IMG/VR virus record: IMGVR_UViG_3300045146_000025
Location: 1 to 24,238 of that record
Source of the DNA: a virus
DNA: 24,238 bases
Strand: one strand, 5' to 3'
This document shows positions 1-7,435 of this stretch, piece after piece. The translations under genes and the position numbers were made by a program. The number at the start of each line of letters is the position of its first letter. Position 1 is the stretch's first letter. The notes beneath the pieces are model-generated. The model saw only the letters and a list, made by a program, of their open reading frames with translations, was not told the DNA's origin and did not search any database.

Positions 1-1924
1 CTGCGATTAACCGCTTCAAATCCAACACTGTCCGTGAATCCAATATGCCATCGACCTGTACGGTATCGCCTGAGATATTAATGCTCGGCGCAGGAGCTCT
101 ACCGGTCCGATTGATATAGGACAGTGTCGGAAGCGTAAAAGAGTTGACGGACGACCTTTGGGTTACGAATTCGCCGGTCTGCATGATGACCCGTCTTTCA
201 TCGGGCCGAAGCCCCCCGGCGTGCATATATCCCCCCCCATGCATCACCATTCCGCCCTCGTGCCTCATGGCGTTGGCCCAAATCCCCCCGGTTGCCGCTA
301 CTCCGGCTTTCACTTGCGGGAAAATCAGGGTCAGAATCCATAATGCCGCGGCGCGTGCAGCGATCTGCGCCAATGCGTCAAACATCGAGGACATAAATAC
401 TTGAGCAACTTTCTGGAACGTCGATTTTGCTTTCCCAAAAATCTTTTCCCACAAAGTATTGAACTCATTCGAAAGAACGCTTCCGACGGACGAGAAGGCG
501 TTCATGATGGCCGATCCGGTTGCCTGTCCGCCGGTGCCAATGTCCTCCCATGCTATCTGCCAGGTTTCGCTTGCCTGCTGTGCAGCGCGTTCTGCCGCTG
601 TTCCAATATCTTCCACGGGCGGGGCATTTTCAACAGACATTCCGCCCTCTTTCGACTTCCCGGCTCCCCTGGGGCCTCCCCAATTGGGGGCCAAATCCAT
701 CGTGGCTCCCTGGAACCCGGCCTTGAAATTCGCGCCGGCCGCTGCGCCTTCGGCTTTGGCTTTTGCTTGATCCGCTTCGATCTTTACCTTGTCTGCCTCG
801 ATATTCCGTTTCGCCGTCAACCAGGCGTTTTGTATGTTGGCAATAGAGGTATTCCAGACCTTTTCCGTGGTCGCGATCGCATCCCGTGGCGCCTTGATAA
901 ATTCGTCCCATGCCGCTTTTATTTCGGATGGTCTGAGCGTCATGACACCGTTCAGCATCCGCCCCAGGGCGTTCAATTGTGTGAAGGTCGAAGAAAACCA
1001 CGCATTGAAAACCGTCCCAACGATCTTGACTGCGTTCCAAACCGTTATCAATCCGTCCAGAACGTTTTCAAACGCAATGGCTATATTTGTAATCCATCTT
1101 TCCATTTCTCCGTTCTTGATAAATGTCTGAATTTCTTTGGTCCAATCCTCTATCGTTGGGCCAAATTTGTGCATAATTATTTTACCAATTCCCTCGGATA
1201 CTTTATCGATATGATTTTTGAGTTGCTGGACTTTTGCGGAAAATGTGGTCACGCCAGCTGCGGATTCGCCGAATTTCTGAATCAGCAAGGTTTTAGCCGC
1301 AGCCCACTTTTCTTCCGCCGTCATGTTCTCTTTGATCAATCCGTTCGAGGCCCTCAACTTTGGAATGTAGCGGCCGAGCATTTCGACTTCGCCGGCCATC
1401 GCCATCCCTACGTACCGGGAGGCTGTTCCGACATCGAACAGCCCCGATTTCGCCATCGCCAACGCGATGTTGGTTCCCTCAAACGCACCCTTAACGTTGC
1501 CACTCAACTGAATGATTTCCTGAAGTGCAGGAATAAATTCATCCTCGCCGAACTGAGTCGTCGCCATGACCTGCTGGGAATATGCTTCGATTTTCCCTTT
1601 GACCGAATCATAGGACACCCCGGCCAATTCGATGGCAGATTTCAACCGGGCGAATTGTACCTCGTCCTCCATCGCTGCTTTCGTCACATCAATGATTGCG
1701 GCCGCGAAACCCGTAAACCCCATCATGGCCGGGAGGCCGGTCATGAAGGATTTCATCTTATTCCCCAGGCTCGCGATCCCGCCCTCGATCTTCTGCCAGG
1801 ACGATTTCATCTTGTTCCCGGCCTGCTCCACAGCATTAGGGAGCTTGCCGAGTTCGCCCTCGATTTGCTTGATGCCCGTGATCCCCTTTTTGGGGTCCAC
1901 TATGATTTCTAACTTGATAGCGAT
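1..1924 (-). CDS. Tail tape measure protein (C-terminus cut by window edge)
   Basis: The frame stays open for about 641 codons to the left edge. Tape measure proteins set tail length and are threaded through the tail tube. The N-terminal part is helical and charged; about residues 50-75 hold a Gly/Ala-rich hydrophobic stretch (FMTGLPAMMGFTGFAAAII). Around 1150-1300 is a segment resembling other tape measure proteins (KLRASNGLIKENMTAEEKW). A late Gly-rich region leads to GLRPDERRVIMQTGEFV, a pattern I know from tape measure C-termini. A run of eight Gs near 231-238 keeps the frame. No ATG or TTG starts the frame. Candidates are an ATC codon at 1924 preceded by GGAG with a 6-nt gap, giving an N-terminus MAIKLEIIVD, a GTG at 1900, or entry by frameshift from the preceding gene. 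The position after the chaperone fits. The assignment is firm; the start is not. Confidence 0.88.
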   Translation of the reverse strand, partial: MAIKLEIIVDPKKGITGIKQIEGELGKLPNAVEQAGNKMKSSWQKIEGGIASLGNKMKSFMTGLPAMMGFTGFAAAIIDVTKAAMEDEVQFARLKSAIELAGVSYDSVKGKIEAYSQQVMATTQFGEDEFIPALQEIIQLSGNVKGAFEGTNIALAMAKSGLFDVGTASRYVGMAMAGEVEMLGRYIPKLRASNGLIKENMTAEEKWAAAKTLLIQKFGESAAGVTTFSAKVQQLKNHIDKVSEGIGKIIMHKFGPTIEDWTKEIQTFIKNGEMERWITNIAIAFENVLDGLITVWNAVKIVGTVFNAWFSSTFTQLNALGRMLNGVMTLRPSEIKAAWDEFIKAPRDAIATTEKVWNTSIANIQNAWLTAKRNIEADKVKIEADQAKAKAEGAAAGANFKAGFQGATMDLAPNWGGPRGAGKSKEGGMSVENAPPVEDIGTAAERAAQQASETWQIAWEDIGTGGQATGSAIMNAFSSVGSVLSNEFNTLWEKIFGKAKSTFQKVAQVFMSSMFDALAQIAARAAALWILTLIFPQVKAGVAATGGIWANAMRHEGGMVMHGGGYMHAGGLRPDERRVIMQTGEFVTQRSSVNSFTLPTLSYINRTGRAPAPSINISGDTVQVDGILDSRTVLDLKRLIA

Positions 1925-2280
1925 GGAATGCTCCGAATCTTTTTTTGATTCATCTGATTGATTGTTGAGATGATGATCTTCAGGTTTTCGTAAAATTCCA
2001 CAATTTGATCCTCGGTGAATCGGTAATCCCGGAACGTCTTTACGACCTGAAGCCCCTCTCCGAAGTGGCCCAAATCAAAAAGCCCCTGATCATCGAATCC
2101 GCCTCTCGAGAAAAACAGTATATCCTCGAAAAAATCGAATACCTCGCGGTTCGTTTCAAAAAGATCAACTCTTCCACAGACATCGCAGGGAGGTTCCCGA
2201 TCATCCTCTTCATACCGTTCAGTACACCGACCGCAACTTTCCCCTTTGAGCTTGAACCATTGCTCGGCGTACTCTACGAG
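1909..2280 (-). CDS. Frameshift extension of the tail assembly chaperone (T-like part)
   Basis: This minus-strand frame is open for 123 codons beyond the slippery site of the preceding chaperone and ends at TAG 1909-1911. Between its upstream in-frame TGA and the first 70 or so codons I find no ATG, GTG or TTG, so it is probably read only as a -1 extension, giving a product of about 234 residues. That is the lambda G/GT arrangement, in which the longer form bridges tail tube and tape measure during assembly. The extension begins LVEYAEQWFKLKGE, then carries two Cys pairs (CGRC and CDVC, 19 residues between the first Cys of each) that look like a zinc knuckle, followed by an acidic aromatic region and a basic C-terminus. 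The last codons overlap the tape measure frame. Function is inferred from position and layout. Confidence 0.75.
   Translation of the reverse strand, partial: LVEYAEQWFKLKGESCGRCTERYEEDDREPPCDVCGRVDLFETNREVFDFFEDILFFSRGGFDDQGLFDLGHFGEGLQVVKTFRDYRFTEDQIVEFYENLKIIISTINQMNQKKIRSIPSLSS
1939..1945 (-). other. Second slippery heptamer A AAA AAG at the tape measure junction
   Basis: Within a run of seven As, the chaperone extension frame reads CAA AAA AAG, which contains A AAA AAG, the heptamer used in E. coli dnaX. A -1 slip here continues GAT TCG GAG CAT TCC ATC GCT, exactly the tape measure frame, ten codons before the extension frame's own TAG. I see no upstream Shine-Dalgarno stimulator and no clear downstream hairpin. 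It may be functional, a chance A-run, or the trace of an assembly error of one base. Confidence 0.4.
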
Positions 2281-2612
2281 TTTTTTCTTGCCGTCTCCTG
2301 GTCCTTCGGGACGAACCCATCCATCAGGGTGGTGGTGAATTCATCCACCACGGCTCCGGGAATGTTGTCGATTTTATCCGGAGTGTATTTCACTGGCCCG
2401 GTTTCGTCCTCGAATCCTTCCCAGTCCAGGATGGCATATTCCATCGCGGCTCGTCCGACTGCGTTCCAGTCTGTCCGATCCCCTCTGCGGGTCGTAAATT
2501 CCCGAACCCATTTCGAATACATGTACCGGGGGATGCGCTTGTAAAAGATTTTTGCTTCCCCGCTGCAATCGAAAACGAGCCTTTCGGTTTCCTGAATGAT
2601 CCTGATTGCCAT
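2274..2612 (-). CDS. Tail assembly chaperone (G-like)
   Basis: A 112-residue protein directly before the tape measure. Features usual for tail chaperones are visible: a basic aromatic N-terminal half (FYKRIPRYMYSKWVREF), then DWEGFEDETG, then YTPDKIDNIPGAVVDEF, the kind of segment seen in siphovirus chaperones. In the family it binds the tape measure protein and helps tail tube polymerisation around it. Its last codons AGA AAA AAC TCG TAG contain the heptamer A AAA AAC, the standard -1 slippery type, which joins it to the next frame. It starts at ATG 2612 after a short gap from the preceding gene. Sequence similarity is judged by eye; position and slippery site are strong support. Confidence 0.85.
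   Translation of the reverse strand: MAIRIIQETERLVFDCSGEAKIFYKRIPRYMYSKWVREFTTRRGDRTDWNAVGRAAMEYAILDWEGFEDETGPVKYTPDKIDNIPGAVVDEFTTTLMDGFVPKDQETARKNS
2280..2286 (-). other. Programmed -1 ribosomal frameshift site A AAA AAC
   Basis: On the minus strand the zero-frame codons AGA AAA AAC hold the X XXY YYZ heptamer A AAA AAC, six bases before the chaperone stop TAG. A -1 slip continues as CTC GTA GAG and stays open for 123 codons. Small complementary segments follow (ACTC/GAGT and CTCG/CGAG), but I cannot identify a convincing stem-loop or pseudoknot. Frameshifting here is inferred from the heptamer, the lack of a start in the second frame and the known behaviour of tail chaperone genes. Confidence 0.8.
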
Positions 2613-2635
2613 GATTTCCTCCTCGGCAGATAGGG

Positions 2636-2959
2636 TTAAAAAGTTAAATTGAACGAAATCTCGACGGGCGTTTTATCCCAATCCGCGCCTTCCAGGATGA
2701 CATAAAGCTTGCCATCTGAAAAATACGTGCGGGTTTTTTGCGGCCCTCCGGCTTGTACAATCTGTGCTCGTGCGTCGAGCGTAACCCCGAAAATACCGAG
2801 GACGAGCTTGTCGCCGCTCTGTCCGTCGCGGTAGATTCCGACAGGTCCGGTGATCGTAATTTCCGGAGGGCTGGACTTGATGAGAAGATTTCCGCCAAGC
2901 CCGCTTTTCTTGACCGGTATGTCCGGCAAATCCTGAGCGGGTTCCTTTTTGGGGGGCAT
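2636..2959 (-). CDS. Hypothetical tail-region protein
   Basis: A 107-residue protein between the second tail tube-like protein and the tail chaperone. The N-terminus is Lys/Pro-rich and probably disordered (MPPKKEPAQDLPDIPVKK). Residues 25-107 look like a beta-rich domain: alternating hydrophobic segments (EITITGPVGIY, KLVLGIFGVTL, KLYVILEGADW, VEISFNLTF) separated by Gly and Asp turns. No family recognised. Position suggests a small tail protein or an accessory to the tail tube. Confidence 0.75.
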   Translation of the reverse strand: MPPKKEPAQDLPDIPVKKSGLGGNLLIKSSPPEITITGPVGIYRDGQSGDKLVLGIFGVTLDARAQIVQAGGPQKTRTYFSDGKLYVILEGADWDKTPVEISFNLTF

Positions 2960-2960
2960 G

Positions 2961-4085
2961 TCAGTTCTCCGTCAAGTAATTGGTAGAATGATCATTGGTT
3001 AACATGATGACCATTTCCTTGTTCTTTTTAAGTTGGATATTGGACCATTCGGAAGCAAACTGGTCGGATGCGGGTATATAAGCCCTGCAATTGTGTTTCG
3101 GGCGAAGGATTCCCGCGCCTGCGACATTGGCATCGACTTTTTCGAATTTGAACGCCGAAAAATAAATCCCGAAATTGTATGCTCCGCTCGTCGCTTTCAT
3201 GGAGCAATACCGTTCCGTTCCGGCGTCGTAATTGTCAAACAGCGAATCCGATTCATGCCGCAAGAAATCGAATCCGAACGTCACCTCGCGCATCTCATCA
3301 CGCACCGGTTCCTTGATGTACAAGCCCGTGGCGGTGTCGCGTTCCGCGGCCAGTTTATTGTCGAGTGTCACTTCAAAATTCGACACTCCATATTCAGTCC
3401 CGTTGATCGAGAACACATAATCCGCGAAGAGAATGTTGCCCTGATTCGTGGCGAGCGTGAAATTCGCGGAATTGTACGATCCTCTGGAATAGTTGTATCC
3501 AATCAGGTCGAAAACAAATGATGTTCCTTTCGGTTCTGCTTTGATTGTCATCTTGTTGACCATCACGGAAAAAAATCGCCAGTCCGTGACCTGTTTTGCA
3601 ATGATGAGGCATCCGGATCGGACCTTTTGGTCGTTCGAATCCCACGTCCCTCCGCCCCCGCCGGACGGCAACCGATCCCCGTCGAGCGTCCATGTCTGCC
3701 GGTGTAGGACATCGTCCAGCTCGAATACGTGTTTATATTTTGCCGATACTGTCTCGGGCGATCCGTGATATGTCGCGCCCGCGACGTTGGGATTCTCCCA
3801 CCCCATCGCCATACAGAGCAGCCTCCCGATGTTGTTGTATCGGCCCTGAAGTGTGATAGGCCCAGCAATGTCTCGCGCCACCAGGTCAGAGGCCCTGAGG
3901 CCGGCCTTCCCTTCAATGGTCTGATCGGCTTCGAGCTTGTTGTCGCCGGCAACGCCTTCCGAAAGAAAAGGAACCTGATCCCCCGAACCCAAATCGGAAT
4001 CACCCCAATCGGTTTTCGGGTAAGCAGATTCTTCAGTGTCTTTTTTAAAGCCGGCCTTTGAAATTGCGCCGAGTCCTGTCGACAT
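2961..4085 (-). CDS. Tail tube-like protein, second copy (major tail protein candidate)
   Basis: A 374-residue protein starting MSTGLG, like its upstream neighbour. Both are preceded by TGAGGTGA as ribosome binding site and share an N-terminal layout: VPF-[TL]-[DS]-E, a GKAG motif, a DL segment, a hydrophobic LL-x-MA-x-G segment, then a WRF motif. The rest is rich in beta-strand patterns with a Gly5 linker near residue 143. Major tail proteins polymerise into the tail tube and lie between tail terminator and chaperone genes, as here. It is longer than its paralogue, with extra material between the GKAG and WRF motifs and at the C-terminus. Which copy forms the tube cannot be told from sequence. 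Confidence 0.68.
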   Translation of the reverse strand: MSTGLGAISKAGFKKDTEESAYPKTDWGDSDLGSGDQVPFLSEGVAGDNKLEADQTIEGKAGLRASDLVARDIAGPITLQGRYNNIGRLLCMAMGWENPNVAGATYHGSPETVSAKYKHVFELDDVLHRQTWTLDGDRLPSGGGGGTWDSNDQKVRSGCLIIAKQVTDWRFFSVMVNKMTIKAEPKGTSFVFDLIGYNYSRGSYNSANFTLATNQGNILFADYVFSINGTEYGVSNFEVTLDNKLAAERDTATGLYIKEPVRDEMREVTFGFDFLRHESDSLFDNYDAGTERYCSMKATSGAYNFGIYFSAFKFEKVDANVAGAGILRPKHNCRAYIPASDQFASEWSNIQLKKNKEMVIMLTNDHSTNYLTEN

Positions 4086-4093
4086 GCATCACC

Positions 4094-5035
4094 TCACGTA
4101 ATCGTTATGCGTGCTTCGTCCGTGATTGCCGCCATTGGCGTGTTCGAAATGTTCCGGAAACAATCGAACATTACATCATGCACTACCGTTTCCGCCCCAG
4201 CAACTGGCGCTTTCGCATCGGAAATTTTCATTTCGGGAATTTCCAGCAGGAACGTTTTTGTCTCATCGGTGAAATAAAAATCGGATTGAAGTTTTGTTCC
4301 CGCGTCGGCCCAATCTAGGAGCGTATCGACGGTATACCGATTGAATTTTGCTTCGAGCTTTACCGTTCTGAATCCATTGATCACCGGGACCAGGGCGGTT
4401 CTCTGTTCATTGGTGAAGTCGTCTTTTTTCAGGCCCCGTGTGATGGTGAACTTGAACGATTCGAGGCCCATTTGGTCCTCGGCCGCTAAAGCATCGGCTT
4501 GGTCAGCAATCCGTATTCGAGAGGCCGAGGTTGAATTTGAATAACGAATCCTTGATGGTGTCGTCAGCGAAAGAGACGGGAATGCCGTAGCCGATCTCGT
4601 CAGGTCACAACAAACCAGACCGTATTCGGTCGTCAGGACTTTTCCCTTTTCCCCTGCGATGACGAACTGTTCCACCATGCACCCGTTAAATCGCCATCGG
4701 GAGACATTTTTTTCAATCTCCATCCGAAAGCACTTGGTCTGATTGTCCAACATGGTGAACACGCCCGCGGTGTTCGTGCCGAACGCCATCTCGAGGAGCG
4801 TTTGACAATTGTAATAATCAAGATCGACCTTGAGATTCCCTTCGATCTTGATGAGCCCCAGATCGGGCGCAGCCCTGCCCGCCTTGCCCTGGAGAACGCT
4901 GTTTTCGATCAGCTCCGTAACTTTCGAGACGGATTCGTCGGTAAACGGGACCAGTTCGTCCACAGCGACCCAGGACGCACCCCACGCACAGGACGTGATC
5001 CCGACTTTTGCAAGAGTACCCAAACCGGTCGACAT
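4094..5035 (-). CDS. Tail tube-like protein, first copy (major tail protein candidate)
   Basis: A 313-residue protein beginning MSTGLGTLAKVG, located between the tail terminator candidate and a longer paralogue. Shared landmarks with the neighbour are VPFTDE near residue 31, GKAG near 51, a LLEMAFG segment near 83, and SRWRF near 113. The C-terminal half is beta-rich with a Lys/Asp-rich patch (LKKDDFTNEQR). The start at ATG 5035 follows TGAGGTGA. The role is taken from position and the usual single tube gene at this place in siphoviruses. The two genes are separated by only 8 bases, suggesting an old tandem duplication. Confidence 0.68.
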   Translation of the reverse strand: MSTGLGTLAKVGITSCAWGASWVAVDELVPFTDESVSKVTELIENSVLQGKAGRAAPDLGLIKIEGNLKVDLDYYNCQTLLEMAFGTNTAGVFTMLDNQTKCFRMEIEKNVSRWRFNGCMVEQFVIAGEKGKVLTTEYGLVCCDLTRSATAFPSLSLTTPSRIRYSNSTSASRIRIADQADALAAEDQMGLESFKFTITRGLKKDDFTNEQRTALVPVINGFRTVKLEAKFNRYTVDTLLDWADAGTKLQSDFYFTDETKTFLLEIPEMKISDAKAPVAGAETVVHDVMFDCFRNISNTPMAAITDEARITIT

Positions 5036-5044
5036 TTTTTCACC

Positions 5045-5545
5045 TCATACGTTAATATCTGAGTTTAAGGTTTTACACTTGTATTCAAGTTCTGCGAAGT
5101 GACACAGGACTGCCCCGAACATTCTGGCCTCGACAATTTGGACCTGCACGACTCCGATTCCGTTGGTGTTCTGATCATCTCCGGCCTCGATGGTAGAACC
5201 GATTCCGAGGTCCATGTCCATTCGAAAATCATCGCAGATGTTTTCAATGATGTCTTGAAAAGTTTTTTCCGATTCCGCGGAATCGTCCACGCTCATATAT
5301 CCGCGAATTTTAAAAGTAAATACCCTCTCGCTCTGATTGTTGGTACATAAAATTTCTTCGGTTGATGTCCTCGTGAAAGTCCACCCGTGGATTTTGCTCG
5401 TGCTTGTGACTTTAAACAAACTTAAAAATGATGTCCAATCCGTACTCAATCGCTGGTAATCATAGACATTCGCAGCCCCATTGATGCCTGTCACGGCTTC
5501 GAGTTTCGTCTTGATCGCGCCGATGATTGTCGTATAGGTACTCAA
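5045..5545 (-). CDS. Tail terminator-like protein
   Basis: A 166-residue protein between the gp10-like protein and the first tail tube-like protein, the usual place of the tail terminator, which caps the tube and joins it to the head. It opens with a helix (TIIGAIKTKLEAVTG), followed by a YDYQRLSTDW segment, a central strand region ending FTFKIRGYMSV, a helix containing FQDIIENICDDF, and C-terminal strands (VVQVQIVEARMFGAVLCHFAELEYKC). This order matches the small alpha/beta terminator fold. It starts with TTG at 5545, overlapping the previous stop codon, with GAGG eight bases upstream; there is no nearby ATG. Assignment rests on position and secondary-structure pattern. Confidence 0.6.
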   Translation of the reverse strand: MSTYTTIIGAIKTKLEAVTGINGAANVYDYQRLSTDWTSFLSLFKVTSTSKIHGWTFTRTSTEEILCTNNQSERVFTFKIRGYMSVDDSAESEKTFQDIIENICDDFRMDMDLGIGSTIEAGDDQNTNGIGVVQVQIVEARMFGAVLCHFAELEYKCKTLNSDINV

Positions 5546-6048
5546 TCCGAGAACCTCTTTTCAACCTCATCGAGCGAAAGAATAATTTCCCGCTGGATGT
5601 CGGAGAAAAATTTTGCTTCGGCCTTGTCGAACAAATCCTTTCCGTGAATCCCGCGGGCGTGAATGATATACTGGATTGCGTAAGCGATTCTGATCGTTTC
5701 TTCGCCCTGCCCCAGGCCCTTTCGGTGCGCCCAATAGATCAGCGGTGCAATGGGCGGCCAGTATTGGGCATGGCCTACCGCAGGCCCAGCGCCTTTCCCG
5801 AGAATGAACGAGGCGTATTTCAAGGGATTGCCCACGACCCCAACGTATTCCGTTCCTCGCACGACCGGGAATTCTGCACGTGTTGAATTCCGCAATAGGC
5901 TTGTCGCACCTTCCGGGGTCTGGTCCTGTATCCAGTTCGCGATTTTATTTGTGACTCTCAGGAGCGCTTCGCTTACGCTATTGCCGAGTTCCGGGGGAAA
6001 TTCCCCGAGCCGCGTCGTGTCCGTGACTTTTATTTCTATTCCGGCCAT
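5542..6048 (-). CDS. HK97 gp10-like head-tail joining or minor tail protein
   Basis: About 168 residues from ATG 6048; an upstream in-frame GTG at 6054 would add two residues. The pattern resembles HK97 gp10-like proteins: an N-terminal strand, a long helix (SEALLRVTNKIANWIQDQTPEG), the segment LLRNSTRAEFPVVRGTEYVGVVGNPLKYASFILGKG typical of the family core, and a C-terminal basic helix. These proteins sit at the head-tail joint in siphoviruses and fall between connector and terminator genes, as here. It overlaps the end of the connector gene by 13 bases. An insertion AVGHAQYWPPIAPLIYWAHRKGLG lies after the core. Confidence 0.7.
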   Translation of the reverse strand: MAGIEIKVTDTTRLGEFPPELGNSVSEALLRVTNKIANWIQDQTPEGATSLLRNSTRAEFPVVRGTEYVGVVGNPLKYASFILGKGAGPAVGHAQYWPPIAPLIYWAHRKGLGQGEETIRIAYAIQYIIHARGIHGKDLFDKAEAKFFSDIQREIILSLDEVEKRFSD

Positions 6049-6743
6049 GACCACCTATGCTTTCCGTGGAACATCATGTGCAATTGATCCAATCCAGAAT
6101 GAAGTTCCTCCTCGACGATCAGGGCCTGGCCCTCGGTCGGCTTATCCGGCGACACTCCGAGCCGGTCCTGCCAGGATTTCCTGAATTCTTTTGCCAGTTT
6201 CGAATACTCGGAAACCTTCGAGGCGTGGTTCACCGAATCCGCCCCGATAGTGGAATCATTCGAAGGCGCGTACATTGTCGCCAGAACGATGCAGGCTTTT
6301 TCCGAGGCCATGTCACAGACCGCGTAAAAATCGTTGTCCTGAATCGTCACCGCGGTGTTTTCAAGAAGCGTGTGCTTTGTCGTATAATTGAACCGAACCT
6401 TTTCGTCTGTCGCTGGCGTGGTATTGAAAAGCCTGAGCCGCCATTTCACTAGGGTAACATCATAATAAACATCATAATCTTCTTCTTCCAAATACTCGGC
6501 CGGCAAATTCCCTTGAGGATATTCAACGGAAATCAATTGGGAGAACCCGTTCACCCAATCGCTCGGTACGTCCCACGCAGACGTCGTGCCATCGCCGGTT
6601 TTTTCGGTCTGGGTCTCATAAGGACGATACCGGGAATAATCGTCCGCGACGGATTTCAGCAGGCCAGGAATCGAATCATGGACCTTGGAATCCGGGACCT
6701 GGGCCGTAACTTGTTCTTCATAATTGTCGAATGTCTTTGACAT
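6036..6743 (-). CDS. Head-tail connector-like protein
   Basis: About 235 residues from ATG 6743, preceded by AAGGATTGACG; a TTG at 6749 is the less likely start. The protein begins with helices (TFDNYEEQVTAQVPDSKV, GLLKSVADDYSRYRPYETQTEK), then a beta region (WDVPSDWVNGFSQLISVEYP, YDVYYDVTLVKWRLRLFN), then RFNYTTKH and a long C-terminal helical section (DFYAVCDMASEKACIVLATMYA, SKVSEYSKLAKEFRKSWQDRLG). That order is what I expect of head completion or adaptor proteins, which seal the portal after packaging. Position between capsid-side genes and gp10-like protein supports it. No domain-specific motif seen. Confidence 0.6.
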   Translation of the reverse strand: MSKTFDNYEEQVTAQVPDSKVHDSIPGLLKSVADDYSRYRPYETQTEKTGDGTTSAWDVPSDWVNGFSQLISVEYPQGNLPAEYLEEEDYDVYYDVTLVKWRLRLFNTTPATDEKVRFNYTTKHTLLENTAVTIQDNDFYAVCDMASEKACIVLATMYAPSNDSTIGADSVNHASKVSEYSKLAKEFRKSWQDRLGVSPDKPTEGQALIVEEELHSGLDQLHMMFHGKHRWSWPE

Positions 6744-6745
6744 CG

Positions 6746-7087
6746 TCAATCCTTGCCGACCAATTGCACCGTGACAGTGACCTTCGGGGTTCCGGTTCCG
6801 CCGACCACGAATTTCATTCGGAGGTATCGTCCAAAATTGGTGATCTTGACGATCTGCTTCGAAATACCCGTGAGCTGGGCGAACACATCCGCCCGGTCAA
6901 ACCATGTCGAACCATCTACCGATTGTTGAAGCGTTGCATCGTAGGTCTGCGTCGTACCGCTCACGGCCGTGATGTTGGTCAGGATCAAAGCTTCGTTCAA
7001 TTCCCCCACGTCGACCGCGTCGGAATAGGTCGTCCCGGCGGCTTTTAGGGTCGACGGCAGGACCGTATGGACAAGACACATCCTCAT
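6746..7087 (-). CDS. Small structural protein, paralogue of the preceding gene
   Basis: About 113 residues from ATG 7087, with AAGGATTGACG upstream. It matches its neighbour over nearly all its length: VGEL-x-EA-x-IL-x-N-[IV]-TA, SG-T, D-x-x-LQ-S, STWFD-x-AD-x-F-x-QLT, [IL]-VKITNFG, and a shared GKD C-terminus. The fold is likely a beta-sandwich; the text resembles small phage proteins that describe noise around a mean (STWFD, NFGRYLRMKF), often found in head or tail operons without known role. The same AAGGATTGACGATG junction follows both copies, so the duplicated unit probably included the intergenic spacer. Function unknown. Confidence 0.8.
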   Translation of the reverse strand: MRMCLVHTVLPSTLKAAGTTYSDAVDVGELNEALILTNITAVSGTTQTYDATLQQSVDGSTWFDRADVFAQLTGISKQIVKITNFGRYLRMKFVVGGTGTPKVTVTVQLVGKD

Positions 7088-7089
7088 CG

Positions 7090-7434
7090 TCAATCCTTCC
7101 CGGCCAAATAGACAGCCGTCGTCATGGTGGGAGTGTTGGTCCCGCCAACCGTAAGCTTGAGCCGGATGAACTTTCCGAAGTTCGTAATCTTGACCAAAAG
7201 TTTTGCCACGTCGGTCAGCTGAGTGAACGAATCGGCCATGTCGAACCAGGTCGAATTGTCCGGCGAAGTTTGCAGCACCGTGTCGAGCGTCGGGGAGGTC
7301 CCGGAACGCGCCGTGACGTTGATCAGGATTACAGCCTCCAGGAGTTCACCGACGTTGAACCCGGACGTGTAATTATCTCCTTCCTCAAGGGCGGCCGAGG
7401 CTTGAAGAACGTGGGTCATGCTGAATCTGGGCAT
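7090..7434 (-). CDS. Small structural protein, first of a tandem pair
   Basis: About 114 residues from ATG 7434, which follows AAAGGACAAATAAA; an upstream ATG at 7458 would overlap the preceding gene. It reads MPRFSMTHVLQASAALEEG, then VGELLEAVILINVTARSG, SPDNSTWFDMADSFTQLTD, LLVKITNFGKFIRLKLTVGG and ends AGKD. The alternating hydrophobic pattern suggests beta strands throughout. It is a tandem paralogue of the next gene. It lies between the capsid and decoration genes and the connector, so a virion component is likely; the exact role is not known to me. Confidence 0.8.
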   Translation of the reverse strand: MPRFSMTHVLQASAALEEGDNYTSGFNVGELLEAVILINVTARSGTSPTLDTVLQTSPDNSTWFDMADSFTQLTDVAKLLVKITNFGKFIRLKLTVGGTNTPTMTTAVYLAGKD

Positions 7435-7435
7435 T

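Noticed and set aside
221-245. Possible frameshift in the tape measure at a run of Gs
   Set aside because: I first read the run as nine, which breaks the frame. Counting gives eight, and the frame continues through GLRPDERRVIMQTGEFV to the window edge.
401-1912. Plus-strand 503-codon ORF
   Set aside because: It is the complement of the tape measure gene; its product is rich in Cys, Arg and Phe with no family pattern, while the minus frame has clear tape measure features.
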